Of a DNA stretch of 64,000 bases, positions 33,650-43,633 are shown in pieces. The stretch spans positions 62,001-126,000 of the forward strand of contig JAHEMR010000035.1 of the NCBI GenBank assembly GCA_024643545.1, given 5' to 3'. Positions within the stretch are counted from its first letter, which is position 1. Each line of letters begins with the position of its first letter. A model generated the notes under the pieces. The model was given only the letters and a program-made list of their open reading frames with translations, ran no database searches and had not been told where the DNA came from. A program made the position numbers and the translations under genes. This stretch comes from Crocinitomicaceae bacterium (GTDB lineage Bacteria; Bacteroidota; Bacteroidia; Flavobacteriales_D; Crocinitomicaceae).

Positions 33650-34942
33650 ATGGCTTATAAAGTAAAAGACATCAGCTTAGCTGAATGGGGTAGAAAAGAA
33701 ATCAAATTAGCCGAAGCAGAAATGCCCGGTCTTATGTCGCTTCGTGAAGAATACGGAACGTCAAAACCATTAGCTGGGGCAAGAATTGCTGGATGTCTTC
33801 ACATGACTATTCAGACAGCTGTTCTCATCGAGACCTTGGTAGAATTAGGTGCTGAAGTAACCTGGTCTTCATGTAATATTTTCTCTACACAAGATCACGC
33901 TGCTGCTGCTATTGCTGCTGCCGGAATTCCAGTATTTGCTTGGAAAGGAATGAACGAAGAAGAATTTGACTGGTGTATTGAACAAACGTTATTCGCATTT
34001 GAAGGTGGAAAGCCATTAAATATGATTTTGGATGATGGTGGAGATTTAACAAACATGGTCTTCGATCGTTTCCCAGAATTAACAAAAGACATCAAAGGAT
34101 TATCTGAAGAAACAACAACAGGTGTTCACCGTTTGTACGAGCGTGTTAAAAACGGTACATTGGTCATGCCTGCAATCAATGTAAATGATTCAGTTACAAA
34201 ATCAAAATTTGACAATAAATACGGATGTAAAGAATCATTGGTTGATTCAATCCGTCGTGCGACAGATACAATGATGGCTGGAAAAGTTGCCGTTGTTTGT
34301 GGATACGGAGACGTTGGAAAAGGATCTGCTGCATCATTAAAAGGTGCTGGAGCACGTGTCATCGTAACTGAAATTGATCCAATTTGTGCGCTTCAAGCGG
34401 CAATGGACGGGTTCGAAGTAAAACGTTTAGATACAGTTGTTCATTTAGGTGACATCATTGTTACAACGACAGGAAATAAAAATATCGTTGTTGGACGTCA
34501 TTTCGAAAACATGAAAGACAAAGCGATTGTGTGTAACATCGGACACTTCGATAATGAAATCGATATGGCTTGGTTGAACAACAATCATGGTGCGTCTAAA
34601 ATTGAAATCAAACCTCAAGTAGATTTATACAACATTAACGGTAAAGACATTATCATCTTAGCTGAAGGTCGTTTGGTAAATCTTGGTTGTGCTACTGGAC
34701 ATCCATCATTTGTCATGTCGAATTCATTTACAAATCAAACATTGGCTCAATTAGAAATCTGGTTGCATTCAGATAAATATGAAAACGATGTATACATGCT
34801 TCCAAAGCATTTAGATGAAAAAGTTGCTCGTTTACACCTTGCTAAAATTGGTGTAGAACTTGAAACATTAAGTACTGATCAAGCTGAATACATTGGTGTA
34901 GCAGTTGAAGGTCCATTTAAAGCGGAACATTACCGATACTAA
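33650..34942 (+). CDS. ahcY: S-adenosylhomocysteinase
   Basis: NAD-dependent hydrolysis of S-adenosylhomocysteine to adenosine and homocysteine in the methyl cycle. The 430-residue protein shows [40 protein letters not shown], the NAD-binding [20 protein letters not shown], and the C-terminal [22 protein letters not shown] and KAEHYRY. It is full length. It ends in a strong bidirectional terminator. The many SAM-dependent methyltransferases in this window all generate its substrate, though no regulatory link is seen. Confidence 0.98.
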   Translation: MAYKVKDISLAEWGRKEIKLAEAEMPGLMSLREEYGTSKPLAGARIAGCLHMTIQTAVLIETLVELGAEVTWSSCNIFSTQDHAAAAIAAAGIPVFAWKGMNEEEFDWCIEQTLFAFEGGKPLNMILDDGGDLTNMVFDRFPELTKDIKGLSEETTTGVHRLYERVKNGTLVMPAINVNDSVTKSKFDNKYGCKESLVDSIRRATDTMMAGKVAVVCGYGDVGKGSAASLKGAGARVIVTEIDPICALQAAMDGFEVKRLDTVVHLGDIIVTTTGNKNIVVGRHFENMKDKAIVCNIGHFDNEIDMAWLNNNHGASKIEIKPQVDLYNINGKDIIILAEGRLVNLGCATGHPSFVMSNSFTNQTLAQLEIWLHSDKYENDVYMLPKHLDEKVARLHLAKIGVELETLSTDQAEYIGVAVEGPFKAEHYRY

Positions 34943-34954
34943 AATGCTCAAATA

Positions 34955-34992
34955 TAAAAAAAGCCTTGACTTAATCGTCAGGGCTTTTTTTA
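34955..34992. terminator. Bidirectional terminator between ahcY and the OMP gene
   Basis: A-run, AAAGCCTTGAC stem, TTAATC loop, GTCAGGGCTTT and T-run; one T-G pair in the stem. A-run and T-run on both sides make it suitable for both convergent genes. Confidence 0.88.
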
Positions 34993-35009
34993 TGTCTTTT
35001 TGTCTCGAA

Positions 35010-35627
35010 TTATAACTTATGCGTGTATTGAACGGAAAATAGTGGTCCTCCCAATCCTACCTCGGCACCCAAAGCAGAATTGTAACTGAAGAAATACCTG
35101 AATCCATAGCACAATCTTGCTGAAACCGGTACCGAAACCAAATCAGTTGAGGTGTAACTGTAGCTTAATGAATCATTTACCCATTGCTTTTCCCAACGAT
35201 TATTGGTTCCAACAGCTAATCCAATATAGCTATCTACGTTTGGACTGGAATTCGGTAATGAAAAATTAAATCGAGCTTGAACCCTCAAACGGGACTTGTA
35301 ATCCACATATTTCGAACTAACATACGTCCATTGATTGTTTACAAAAATCGTGTCCGTTGAAAGATAGTTTTCACGGTACGAATTATACATCACATCAATA
35401 CCTATACTCACATCATTTGAAATCATATAAGCATAGCGGATCCCACTTGGAGGAATGCTCGTTGAACCAGAATTACTCATAGAATTTGGTCCGAGTCCAA
35501 AAAAATTATATTTCATGAAATTTGGACCACCACCGTAAACCTCAAACAGATGATTTCCTTGAAAGGATGCTTGTCCGTGAACAAGTCCAATCGTTGCAAA
35601 AAACAACAGAGTAAGTACCTTTTTCAT
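35010..35627 (-). CDS. Predicted outer-membrane beta-barrel protein
   Basis: A 205-residue secreted protein with signal peptide MKKVLTLLFFATIGLVHGQA. The mature part has alternating aromatic/polar strands (GIRYAYMISNDVSIGIDVMYNS, RLRVQARFNFSL, SYIGLAVGTNNRW, RLCYGFRYFFSY) and a C-terminal GLGGPLFSVQYTHKL strand, typical of small OmpW/OmpA-type barrels of Bacteroidota. No specific family is recognised. It lies 3 nt downstream of aconitase on the same strand, an odd pairing that may reflect read-through transcription. Confidence 0.7.
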   Translation of the reverse strand: MKKVLTLLFFATIGLVHGQASFQGNHLFEVYGGGPNFMKYNFFGLGPNSMSNSGSTSIPPSGIRYAYMISNDVSIGIDVMYNSYRENYLSTDTIFVNNQWTYVSSKYVDYKSRLRVQARFNFSLPNSSPNVDSYIGLAVGTNNRWEKQWVNDSLSYSYTSTDLVSVPVSARLCYGFRYFFSYNSALGAEVGLGGPLFSVQYTHKL

Positions 35628-35630
35628 GGA

Positions 35631-37898
35631 TTAAGCTTCCATTAATTTAATCAAATTCAATGCTGAACCTGCTTTAAACCATTCAATTTGAGACGCATTA
35701 TACGTATGATTCAACAGGATCTCTTCACTTGTTCCATTCGCATGGTTTAATTTCAAGGTAATTTGTTTTCCTGGCGCGAACGATTCTAAATCGGTGAAAT
35801 CGAATGTATCATTTTCATGGATTTTATCATAGTCTGCCTCATTTGCAAAAGTCAAGGCTAACATTCCTTGTTTTTTCAAGTTTGTCTCATGAATACGAGC
35901 GAACGACTTAACAATCACCGCACAAACACCAAGGTGACGAGGCTCCATTGCTGCATGCTCTCGAGAAGAACCTTCTCCGTAATTATGATCTCCAACAACA
36001 ATGGTAGGAACACCTGCAGCTTTGTATGCACGTTGAACAGCTGGTACTTCACCAAGTTCCCCTGTCAATTGATTTTTCACTGAATTTGCCTGACCATTGA
36101 ATGCATTCTCAGCACCAATTAATAAGTTGTTCGATATATTATCCAAATGTCCACGGTAACGCAACCATGGTCCAGCCATGGAAATGTGATCCGTTGTACA
36201 TTTACCTTTTGCTTTAATCAACAAACGAGCTGATTCGATGTTTTTTCCATCCCAGATTGGGAAGTTTTCTAGTAATTGTAAGCGAGACGAATCCGGTGCA
36301 ACTTTGATTTCTACCGCACTACCATCTTCTGCAGGAGCTTGGTAACCATTGTCGTCCACAGCAAATCCACGTGTTGGCAATTCATCACCGTGAGGAGGAT
36401 TCAATTTCACTTGTTCACCTTTATCATTTGTCAAAGTATCCGTTAATGGATTAAATCCTAGGTCACCAGCGATTGCTAATGCAGCTACCATTTCTGGTGA
36501 AGTTACAAAAGCGTGTGTGTTGGGATTCCCGTCAGCACGTTTCGAGAAATTACGGTTGAATGAATGTACAATCGTATTTTTCTCTTGCTTCTCTGCTCCA
36601 TCTCTTGACCATTGTCCGATACAAGGCCCACACGCATTGGTGAATACTTTTGTACCCATTTTTTCGAAATCAGCCAAGATTCCATCGCGATCCGCCGTAA
36701 AACGAACTTGTTCCGAACCTGGATTGATTCCAAATTCTGCTTTCGGAGTAATTCCCAAAGCAACTGCTTGTTGAACAATGGATGCAGCACGAGCTAAATC
36801 CTCATAAGATGAATTCGTACAAGAACCGATTAGTCCCCACTCTACTTTCATTGGCCAATTGTTCGCTGTAGCTTCAGCACGCATTTTAGAAACAGGTGTT
36901 CCTCTATCTGGCGTAAATGGACCATTAATTTGCGGTTCCAATTCACTTAAATTAATTTCAATAATTTGATCAAAGTATGCAGATGGATTATCATATACTT
37001 CTTGATCACCTGTTAAATGCTCAGCGATTTGATCCGCTGCCTTCACAACTTCCTCACGTCCCGTTGCGATTAAATAACGACGCATCGACTCATCGTAACC
37101 AAAAGTTGAAGTTGTCGCACCAATTTCAGCACCCATATTACAAATGGTTCCTTTTCCAGTACATGAAAGAGAAATCGCTCCTTCACCAAAGTATTCAACG
37201 ATTGCTCCAGTACCACCTTTTACAGTTAAGATATCTGCTACTTTCAAAATCACATCTTTAGCAGAAGTCCAACCATTTAGTTTACCTGTTAACTTCACAC
37301 CGATTAACTTAGGGAATTTCAATTCCCAAGCCATTCCTGCCATTACATCAACTGCATCAGCTCCACCAACACCAATCGCAATCATTCCAAGTCCACCCGC
37401 ATTTACAGTGTGTGAATCGGTACCAATCATCATCCCACCAGGGAACGCATAGTTTTCCAATACAACTTGGTGAATAATTCCAGCTCCTGGTTTCCAAAAG
37501 CCAATTCCGTATTTATTTGAAATGGAAGACAAGAAGTTGAAAACTTCATTGTTCTGATTCAATGATTCTTGTAAATCTTTGCTTGCTCCTAATTTCGCTT
37601 GAATTAAGTGATCAGCATGTACCGTTGAAGGCACTGCAACTCTTTTTTTACCTGCTTGCATAAATTGCAATAAAGCCATTTGAGCCGTTGCGTCTTGCAT
37701 TGCTACTCGATCTGGTGCGAAATCAACGTAAGAGTTCCCTCGTTCATATGCTGCTTGAGCGTTTCCGTCCCAAAGGTGAGCGTAAAGAATTTTCTCAGAT
37801 AAGGTCAATGGTCTACCAACCACTTTTCTTGCTGCTGCAATACGCTCAGGATATTGTGCGTATACCTTTTGAATCATGTCAAGATCGAATACTTTCAT
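35631..37898 (-). CDS. acnA: Aconitate hydratase
   Basis: Isomerises citrate to isocitrate in the TCA cycle with a [4Fe-4S] cluster. The 755-residue protein is of the mitochondrial-type aconitase length. Cluster cysteines are seen in [12 protein letters not shown] and in [34 protein letters not shown] and the swivel-domain [21 protein letters not shown] are also present. I start at the ATG at 37898 ([14 protein letters not shown]); ten codons upstream would run into the promoter region. An exact -7 box lies at 37926-37933. Confidence 0.96.
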   Translation of the reverse strand: MKVFDLDMIQKVYAQYPERIAAARKVVGRPLTLSEKILYAHLWDGNAQAAYERGNSYVDFAPDRVAMQDATAQMALLQFMQAGKKRVAVPSTVHADHLIQAKLGASKDLQESLNQNNEVFNFLSSISNKYGIGFWKPGAGIIHQVVLENYAFPGGMMIGTDSHTVNAGGLGMIAIGVGGADAVDVMAGMAWELKFPKLIGVKLTGKLNGWTSAKDVILKVADILTVKGGTGAIVEYFGEGAISLSCTGKGTICNMGAEIGATTSTFGYDESMRRYLIATGREEVVKAADQIAEHLTGDQEVYDNPSAYFDQIIEINLSELEPQINGPFTPDRGTPVSKMRAEATANNWPMKVEWGLIGSCTNSSYEDLARAASIVQQAVALGITPKAEFGINPGSEQVRFTADRDGILADFEKMGTKVFTNACGPCIGQWSRDGAEKQEKNTIVHSFNRNFSKRADGNPNTHAFVTSPEMVAALAIAGDLGFNPLTDTLTNDKGEQVKLNPPHGDELPTRGFAVDDNGYQAPAEDGSAVEIKVAPDSSRLQLLENFPIWDGKNIESARLLIKAKGKCTTDHISMAGPWLRYRGHLDNISNNLLIGAENAFNGQANSVKNQLTGELGEVPAVQRAYKAAGVPTIVVGDHNYGEGSSREHAAMEPRHLGVCAVIVKSFARIHETNLKKQGMLALTFANEADYDKIHENDTFDFTDLESFAPGKQITLKLNHANGTSEEILLNHTYNASQIEWFKAGSALNLIKLMEA

Positions 37899-37925
37899 AG
37901 TGCTAATGTAATTTTGATGTGCGCG

Positions 37926-37933
37926 CAAATTTA
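37926..37933 (-). promoter_or_regulatory. -7 box for the aconitase gene
   Basis: Minus-strand TAAATTTG, exact TAnnTTTG match, 27 nt upstream of the aconitase ATG at 37898. This supports the shorter start. Confidence 0.58.
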
Positions 37934-38024
37934 ATGATTTTGACGCATTAAAGAAATTGAAAAGGACTGAAATATTTTTTATTCCTGAAGATTGATTGTA
38001 ACTTACTGCTTCAAAAAAAGAAAT

Positions 38025-38399
38025 ATGCGCAAATTTACTGGGTTATTTTTCGTTTTTTCGCTGTTATCTGCCACACTTTCAGACACGGAAAAAGGGAGTG
38101 CCACATTTTACAGTAGTGCTTTCAATGGACGCAGAACCTCATCTGGCGAGGTTTTCAATAACAATTTATTGACGGCTGCCCATAAAACAATTGCCTTTGG
38201 AACAACAGTAAAAGTAACCAATATCAAAAATGATTCGGTTGTGATTCTTAAAATCAATGACCGACTTTCAAAAAGTTCAAGTCATATTATTGATGTTACC
38301 TTGGCTGCCGCAAAAAAACTTAATTTTGTCCGAAACGGGATTGCTACAGTAACAATTGAGGTCCTGCCTACCAAAAATGAAGACACTAAAAAGCATTGA
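38025..38399 (+). CDS. RlpA-like double-psi beta-barrel protein
   Basis: A 124-residue secreted protein with N-terminal signal ([19 protein letters not shown]) and an RlpA-type double-psi beta-barrel: [39 protein letters not shown] and [23 protein letters not shown]. The His in TAAH and the Asp in IIDVT correspond to the catalytic residues of septal lytic transglycosylases acting on denuded peptidoglycan. It lacks a SPOR domain, common for Bacteroidota. The chosen ATG at 38025 begins the signal peptide. Its end overlaps the CoA-transferase gene by 23 nt. Confidence 0.84.
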   Translation: MRKFTGLFFVFSLLSATLSDTEKGSATFYSSAFNGRRTSSGEVFNNNLLTAAHKTIAFGTTVKVTNIKNDSVVILKINDRLSKSSSHIIDVTLAAAKKLNFVRNGIATVTIEVLPTKNEDTKKH

Positions 38400-39456
38400 G
38401 GAATTAACAGTTATTGAACTATCAACTGTCCTTGCAGGACCATCAGTGGGAATGTTTTTTGCCGAACTTGGAGCAAAAGTCATTAAAATTGAGCATCCTA
38501 ACCTACCCGATGTTACTCGTTCTTGGAAATTACCTTCCGAACAACAGGATGTTCCTGTATCTGCCTATTTTTCAAGTGTGAACTACGGGAAATCTTACAT
38601 GAATTTAAACCTGTTAGATAGCGATGATTACTCGAGCTTTATCGAATTAATCAAGAATGCCGACATTTTATTGACCAACTTTAAAAAAGGAGACAATCAT
38701 AAATTCGGGATTGAAACCACTACCTTACATCAAATTAATGAGCGTTTAATTGTTGGTAAAATAAGTGGATTCGGCGAGGAAAGCGACCGTGTAGCGTACG
38801 ATTTGATACTTCAAGCTGAAACTGGATTTATGTCCATGAATGGGACGTCAGATTCTGGACCTGTTAAGATGCCCGTTGCATTGATTGACGTTCTTGCTGG
38901 TCATCAACTCAAAGAAGGACTCCTTCTCGCATTAATGGACCGTAAACTTACCGGAAAAGGTTCTGAAGTCAGTGTTTCATTGTACGACGCTGCGGTTTGT
39001 AGCCTTGCTAATCAAGCCTCTAATTTTTTGATGACTGGACATATTGCCAAGCGAATGGGCAGTTTACATCCGAACATTGCTCCCTATGGTGAACTTTTTC
39101 AAACGAAGGATGGTGTGACCATTACTTTTGCAATTGGTTCAGATCAACACTTTGAGAAATTGGTTAACACGCTGAAATGCCCGGAACTTGCTAACGATAT
39201 TCGCTTCTTGCACAACGCTCAGCGAATTGAAAACCGAGCAATATTGGCTGAAATAATGCAATCCATATTAATCAACCTTCAGAGCAAAGAAATACTTTCA
39301 GAATTGCTTCTTAAAAACGTTCCTTGTGCTGAAGTAAAATCCATTGATTCAGTATTTTCAGATGAGAAAGCGCAGGCCTTGATTTTGACGGAAAAAATAT
39401 ATGGACTAGAAACGAAACGCGTTCAAACCACTGCATTTAAGTTCAACCATGATTAG
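38377..39456 (+). CDS. Class III (CaiB/BaiF) CoA-transferase
   Basis: Transfers CoA between carboxylic acids through enzyme-bound anhydride intermediates. The 359-residue protein shows VIELSTVLAGPSVGMFFAELGAKVIKIE, LNLLDSDD, TNFKKGD, YDLILQAETGFMSMNG and PVALIDVLAG, with the conserved Asp of the last motif as the expected nucleophile. It is a little shorter than the usual 380-400 residues. The substrate is unknown; no degradation pathway genes flank it. Start at 38377 overlaps the rlpA-like gene less than the alternative seven codons upstream. Confidence 0.87.
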   Translation: MKTLKSIEELTVIELSTVLAGPSVGMFFAELGAKVIKIEHPNLPDVTRSWKLPSEQQDVPVSAYFSSVNYGKSYMNLNLLDSDDYSSFIELIKNADILLTNFKKGDNHKFGIETTTLHQINERLIVGKISGFGEESDRVAYDLILQAETGFMSMNGTSDSGPVKMPVALIDVLAGHQLKEGLLLALMDRKLTGKGSEVSVSLYDAAVCSLANQASNFLMTGHIAKRMGSLHPNIAPYGELFQTKDGVTITFAIGSDQHFEKLVNTLKCPELANDIRFLHNAQRIENRAILAEIMQSILINLQSKEILSELLLKNVPCAEVKSIDSVFSDEKAQALILTEKIYGLETKRVQTTAFKFNHD

Positions 39457-39874
39457 AAGTCCAAAAACACCAGAGGAATGGGATTCCTATTACGACCTTA
39501 GATACATCATTTTGAGAGAGCCCTGGAATCAAGCCAGAGGTTCAGAACGAAATGAAGGAGATGAAACGGCAAAACACCTTGCTTTTTTTGATAACGAATC
39601 GATAATCGGAGTTGGACGACTAGACCTCATGCCAAACAACATTGGTCAAATACGATTCATGGCTGTTTCAAATCATCAGCAAGGAAAAGGCGTTGGAAAA
39701 AACCTCATGTTACACATGGAATCAATGGCAAAAGAAGAAAACTGCAACGAAATCATACTACATGCACGCGAAATAGCCCTCCCTTTTTATGAAAAGCTAG
39801 ACTATACGGTTGTAGAAAAGTCACATCTCTTGTTTAATGAAATTCAACATTATTTAATGCGTAAAAAAATATGA
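39449..39874 (+). CDS. GNAT-family N-acetyltransferase
   Basis: A 141-residue acetyltransferase. The acetyl-CoA-binding motif is IRFMAVSNHQQGKGVGKNLMLHME (Q/R-x-x-G-x-G/A), preceded by the SIIGVGRLDL strand and followed by ILHAREIALPFYEKLDYTVVEK, the usual C-terminal beta-bulge. The acceptor is unknown. It overlaps the CoA-transferase gene by 8 nt and trmH by 4 nt, so the run from rlpA to trmH is probably one operon. Confidence 0.86.
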   Translation: MIRSPKTPEEWDSYYDLRYIILREPWNQARGSERNEGDETAKHLAFFDNESIIGVGRLDLMPNNIGQIRFMAVSNHQQGKGVGKNLMLHMESMAKEENCNEIILHAREIALPFYEKLDYTVVEKSHLLFNEIQHYLMRKKI

Positions 39875-40560
39875 ATGAAGTTTCTGAAAATAAATTCGTT
39901 CTTGGTGAATTTTATGAGCTCATCACACCGAACAAAATCTCGTTATTTGATCGAATTGCTGCTGAACGAACGCGTTTTGTAACGATTGCACTAGAAAATA
40001 TCTACCAAGAACACAATGCTTCTGCTGTATTAAGAACCTGCGATTGTTTTGGCATTCAAGACTTACATGTGATTGAAAAAGATAACCAGTATCAGATTCA
40101 ACGTGACATTGCATTAGGATCAGGTCGTTGGGTGGATATTCACAATTTCAACCAAGAATTGAATCCGACAAAAGATTGCATCCATCAATTAAAACAACGC
40201 GGATATCAAATTGTCGCTACAACACCTCACACAGATGCTTACGATGTACATAATTTGCCCATTGATAAACCATTGGCTTTTTTCTTCGGAACAGAGCGTA
40301 AAGGACTGAGTGTTGAAATGATGGAAGCCGCAGATTTGCATGTTCGGATTCCCATGTACGGATTTACAGAAAGTTTTAATATTTCCGTATCTGTGGCGAT
40401 CTTACTTCAAACAATACGTCAACGACTCGAGATGAGCAATCACCTTTGGAAACTATCGGAAAACGAACAAATTGCCCTTAAAATTCAATGGTGTGAGAAA
40501 ATTCTTAATGGAGGTGAAGCACTTAGCAAAGAATTCCGAGCGAGGTATCAAAAAGATTGA
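39871..40560 (+). CDS. trmH: tRNA (guanosine-18-2'-O)-methyltransferase TrmH
   Basis: SPOUT-fold methyltransferase that modifies G18 of tRNA. The 229-residue protein has the SpoU motif 1 ENIYQEHNASAVLRTCDCFGIQDLHVIE, motif 2 AFFFGTERKGLSVEM and motif 3 IPMYGFTESFNISVSVAILL, all canonical. The N- and C-terminal extensions match TrmH rather than shorter TrmL. The start overlaps the GNAT stop (ATGA). Confidence 0.93.
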   Translation: MNEVSENKFVLGEFYELITPNKISLFDRIAAERTRFVTIALENIYQEHNASAVLRTCDCFGIQDLHVIEKDNQYQIQRDIALGSGRWVDIHNFNQELNPTKDCIHQLKQRGYQIVATTPHTDAYDVHNLPIDKPLAFFFGTERKGLSVEMMEAADLHVRIPMYGFTESFNISVSVAILLQTIRQRLEMSNHLWKLSENEQIALKIQWCEKILNGGEALSKEFRARYQKD

Positions 40561-40568
40561 TAAATTTG
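40561..40568 (+). promoter_or_regulatory. -7 box for the bTHX gene
   Basis: TAAATTTG, exact TAnnTTTG, directly after the trmH stop codon and 31 nt before the bTHX start. Confidence 0.5.
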
Positions 40569-40599
40569 TATAGTTATTTGTCAAGATAAACAATTACTT

Positions 40600-40794
40600 A
40601 TGGGAAAAGGAGATAAAAAAACAGCAAAAGGTAAACGTACCATGGGCTCTTACGGAGTGACCAGAAAACGAAAAGAGGAAAAAGTAGTCATTGTTCCGAA
40701 AGAAAAGAAAGTGAAAAAGGCTACAACCGAAACTGCAAAACCAGCAGCGAAAAAACCGGCAGCGAAAAAAACCGCAACCGCAAAATCTGAATAA
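40600..40794 (+). CDS. 30S ribosomal protein bTHX
   Basis: A 64-residue, very basic protein. Its N-terminus MGKGDKKTAKGKRTMGSYGVTRKRK matches the small-subunit peptide bTHX, which binds at the top of the 30S head. The tail is a low-complexity Ala/Lys region (AKPAAKKPAAKKTATAK), longer than in Thermus THX and common in Bacteroidota. It has its own -7 box and its own strong terminator, so it is probably monocistronic and highly expressed. Confidence 0.88.
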   Translation: MGKGDKKTAKGKRTMGSYGVTRKRKEEKVVIVPKEKKVKKATTETAKPAAKKPAAKKTATAKSE

Positions 40795-40825
40795 AAAAAA
40801 GCTGTCGAATGACAGCTTTTTTTTT
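40793..40825 (+). terminator. Terminator after bTHX
   Basis: AAAAGCTGTC, GAAT loop, GACAGCTTTT followed by more T residues. Strong Rho-independent terminator starting at the stop codon. Confidence 0.93.
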
Positions 40826-40902
40826 AACAAAATCTCACATTAATTCACATTGTCTATTCTATGTGAAAAGTATTCATGAATTTTGAATCAAATAACACAA
40901 CA

Positions 40903-41964
40903 ATGAAACATAATTTCGGAGCAGGACCCTGCATTTTACCCCAAGAAGTATTTCAACAAGCAGCAAATGCTGTTTTGGATTTTAACGGACTTTCCATCCT
41001 AGAAGTATCTCACCGCCACAAGGATTTCGTTGCAGTAATGGATGAAGCCATTGACCTTGTAAAGAAGGCATTAAATGTACCTGAAGGATATTCAGTCGCA
41101 TTCCTTCAAGGGGGTGCATCGTTAGGATTTACGATTGTTGCGTTGAACATGATGCGCGATAAAAAGAAAGCCGGTTACATCAATACAGGAACTTGGGCAT
41201 CAGGGGCAATTAAAGAAGCTAAAAAAGTTGGAATCGATGTAGACGTTTTCGCTTCCTCCGAAGACAAGAACTTTACATACATTCCAAAGGGATACACGAT
41301 TCCTACCGATGTAGATTATATCCACTTTACTTCGAACAACACAATATACGGAACTCAATTTAAAGAATTCCCTAAAACAGACTTACCACTCGTTTGTGAC
41401 ATGTCCTCCGATATTTTTTCGAAAGAAATAAATGTTGCTGATTTTGATATCATTTATGCAGGCGCTCAAAAAAACCTTGGTCCAGCTGGAGCTACATTAT
41501 ACATTGTGAAGGACGAGATTTTAGGAAAATCTAGTTCTACGTTCATGCCAACATACTTGGACTTAAAACAACATGTGGAGAAAGAATCAATGTTAAATAC
41601 ACCACCTGTTTTTTCAGTTTATGTTGCCATGTTAAATTTACGCAATTTGTTAGCCAACGGCGGAGTGAAAGCAATGGAACAACGCAACAATGAAAAAGCC
41701 GCTTTGCTTTACAAAGAAATCGATGAAAATCCAGCATTTAAAGGTGCTGTTGAAGTGGAAGATCGTTCGAATATGAATGTTACTTTCCTGTTGACTGATG
41801 AAGACCGAACGGCAGAATTTGATGCAATGTGGAAGGAAGCAGGAATCGTTGGTTTACCAGGACACCGTTCTGTTGGCGGCTACCGTGCTTCTATTTATAA
41901 CGCATTGCCAATCGAAAGCGTTCAAGTGTTAGTAGATGTCATGCGCACTTTTAATCAACATTAA
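40903..41964 (+). CDS. serC: Phosphoserine aminotransferase
   Basis: PLP enzyme converting 3-phosphohydroxypyruvate to phosphoserine (and acting in B6 synthesis). The 353-residue protein starts MKHNFGAGPCILP, has LQGGASLGF (cofactor phosphate site), TSNNTIYGTQF, DMSSDIFS and the Schiff-base Lys in YAGAQKNLGPAGAT, then GLPGHRSVGGYRASIYNA. An upstream ATG at 40876 would add nine unrelated residues; I prefer 40903. Followed by serA with a 19-nt gap: a serine-biosynthesis pair. Confidence 0.95.
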   Translation: MKHNFGAGPCILPQEVFQQAANAVLDFNGLSILEVSHRHKDFVAVMDEAIDLVKKALNVPEGYSVAFLQGGASLGFTIVALNMMRDKKKAGYINTGTWASGAIKEAKKVGIDVDVFASSEDKNFTYIPKGYTIPTDVDYIHFTSNNTIYGTQFKEFPKTDLPLVCDMSSDIFSKEINVADFDIIYAGAQKNLGPAGATLYIVKDEILGKSSSTFMPTYLDLKQHVEKESMLNTPPVFSVYVAMLNLRNLLANGGVKAMEQRNNEKAALLYKEIDENPAFKGAVEVEDRSNMNVTFLLTDEDRTAEFDAMWKEAGIVGLPGHRSVGGYRASIYNALPIESVQVLVDVMRTFNQH

Positions 41965-41983
41965 TCCAGAAAAAAATCATCAC

Positions 41984-42931
41984 ATGAAAATACTTGCCAA
42001 CGACGGAATTTCAGATTTAGGAAAGCAACTTTTAGAAGCTGCTGGTCATACGGTAATTACCGATAAAGTTGCACAAGATCAACTTGCCAACGAGGTAAAT
42101 GCGCAAGGAATCGAAGCTATTCTAGTGCGCAGCGCCACGACAGTTCGCAAAGAAGTCATTGACGCATGTCCAAACGTAAAAATTATTGGAAGAGGCGGTG
42201 TTGGAATGGATAACATTGACGTTGATTACGCTCGAAACAAAGGAATTCACGTGATTAATACGCCAGCTTCATCCTCACAATCCGTTGCGGAATTGGTCAT
42301 GGGACAACTATTCTCCTTATCGCGTTTTCTTCATGATTCCTTTAAGAACATGGAAACTAATGATTTTTCCACCCTAAAGAAAAATTACGCAAAAGGAGTT
42401 GAACTTCGTGGGAAAACACTAGGAATTATTGGTTTCGGAAGAATTGGACAAAGTTTAGCTTCCTATGCACTTGGTATTGGAATGAAGGTCATTGCCATTG
42501 ATAATAAGCGTCAAGATGTTCAGGTGAAAGTTACCGTTGCAAATCAGGATGTTTTAGTTAACATGACAACAGAAACAGACCTACACGGACTTTTAGGAGA
42601 AATGGATTATATCTCCATTCATGTTCCGAAACAGAAAGATGGAAGTGCCGTTCTTGGCGCAAAAGAATTCGCACAAATGAAAAAAGGTGTATTTATAGCG
42701 AATGCTGCGCGTGGAGGCGTTGTCGATGAGTCAGACTTAATCGAGGCCCTAACCAACGGTACGATCGCTGGAATCGCGTTGGATGTTTATGAAAACGAAC
42801 CTAATCCTAAAAAAGAATTATTGAGCCACCCAAAGATTGCTTGTACACCACATATTGGCGCAGCCACATTGGAAGCTCAAGACCGCATTGGAGAGGAATT
42901 AGCACAATTAATTATCGAATTGGCGAAATAA
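41984..42931 (+). CDS. serA: D-3-phosphoglycerate dehydrogenase (short form)
   Basis: Oxidises 3-phosphoglycerate, first step of serine synthesis, supplying SerC encoded immediately upstream. The 315-residue D-2-hydroxyacid dehydrogenase has IGRGGVGMDNIDVDYA, NTPASSSQSVAELVM, the NAD-binding LGIIGFGRIGQSLA, catalytic Arg in NAARGGVVDESDL and the Glu/His in ENEPNPKKEL and TPHIGAAT. It lacks the C-terminal ACT domain, so allosteric serine feedback through ACT is absent. Start at the ATG at 41984 follows the serC stop. Confidence 0.92.
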   Translation: MKILANDGISDLGKQLLEAAGHTVITDKVAQDQLANEVNAQGIEAILVRSATTVRKEVIDACPNVKIIGRGGVGMDNIDVDYARNKGIHVINTPASSSQSVAELVMGQLFSLSRFLHDSFKNMETNDFSTLKKNYAKGVELRGKTLGIIGFGRIGQSLASYALGIGMKVIAIDNKRQDVQVKVTVANQDVLVNMTTETDLHGLLGEMDYISIHVPKQKDGSAVLGAKEFAQMKKGVFIANAARGGVVDESDLIEALTNGTIAGIALDVYENEPNPKKELLSHPKIACTPHIGAATLEAQDRIGEELAQLIIELAK

Positions 42932-42948
42932 ACAAATCCAAGGACAAT

Positions 42949-42983
42949 AAAAAAAGGGATGCACAAATGTACATCCCTTTTTT
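42949..42983. terminator. Bidirectional terminator between serA and the cyclophilin gene
   Basis: A-run, stem AAAAAAGGGATG / CATCCCTTTTTT (12 bp) with a 10-nt loop, then T-run; the A/T-runs serve both strands. Confidence 0.88.
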
Positions 42984-42999
42984 ATGCTTAAATAATTGA

Positions 43000-43455
43000 T
43001 TAATCTCTAATAATTTCAATTGAATCGATGCTGTCTCCTTCACGAATATCATCAATTACTTCTAATCCCTCTGTCACTTTTCCAAAACATGTATGTGCAC
43101 GGTCTAAGTGAGAGGTATTTCTTCTAGAATGGCAAACAAAGAATTGAGAACCACCTGTATTTTTACCCGCATGTGCCATTGAAAGTACTCCACGGTCATG
43201 ATATTGATTATCTCCAGTGACTTCACAGTCGATTTGATAACCAGGCCCACCTGTACCAGGCATCCCTCTTTCTCCTTCACGTGTGTTCGGGCAACCGCCT
43301 TGAATCACGAAATCTGGAATCACTCGGTGCCACTTTAATCCATTGTAATAGCCTGATTCAGCTAACTTTACAAAATTCTCAACTGTTTTCGGTGCATCGT
43401 TTTCGTAAAATGTCACATGCATTTCACCTTTGTTCGTTTTAATGATTCCTTTCAT
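43000..43455 (-). CDS. Cyclophilin-type peptidyl-prolyl cis-trans isomerase
   Basis: Catalyses proline isomerisation in protein folding, cytoplasmic (no signal peptide). The 151-residue protein has YYNGLKWHRVIPDFVIQGG (the Arg of the active site), GGSQFFVCHSRR and LDRAHTCFGKVTEG, typical of the bacterial PpiB group. It is transcribed toward serA and shares its terminator. The start is the ATG at 43455. It is monocistronic as far as the window shows. Confidence 0.93.
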   Translation of the reverse strand: MKGIIKTNKGEMHVTFYENDAPKTVENFVKLAESGYYNGLKWHRVIPDFVIQGGCPNTREGERGMPGTGGPGYQIDCEVTGDNQYHDRGVLSMAHAGKNTGGSQFFVCHSRRNTSHLDRAHTCFGKVTEGLEVIDDIREGDSIDSIEIIRD

Positions 43456-43597
43456 AAGCTAAATTTGATGATGCGAAAATACGTCTAGAAGTTGAATTGC
43501 TCAAATGTAGTTTTGAACAATATGTCGTTCGAATACTTGTTGAAAACTTAGTTGATAACGTATGAATGAGTGGATTCATGTGACTTTAAGGTAATGT

Positions 43598-43605
43598 TAA
43601 ATTTG
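43598..43605 (+). promoter_or_regulatory. -7 box for the unknown gene at 43634
   Basis: TAAATTTG, exact TAnnTTTG, 28 nt before the start codon. Confidence 0.55.
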
Positions 43606-43633
43606 TAGAGAAGGAACCAACAAACGATTTTCT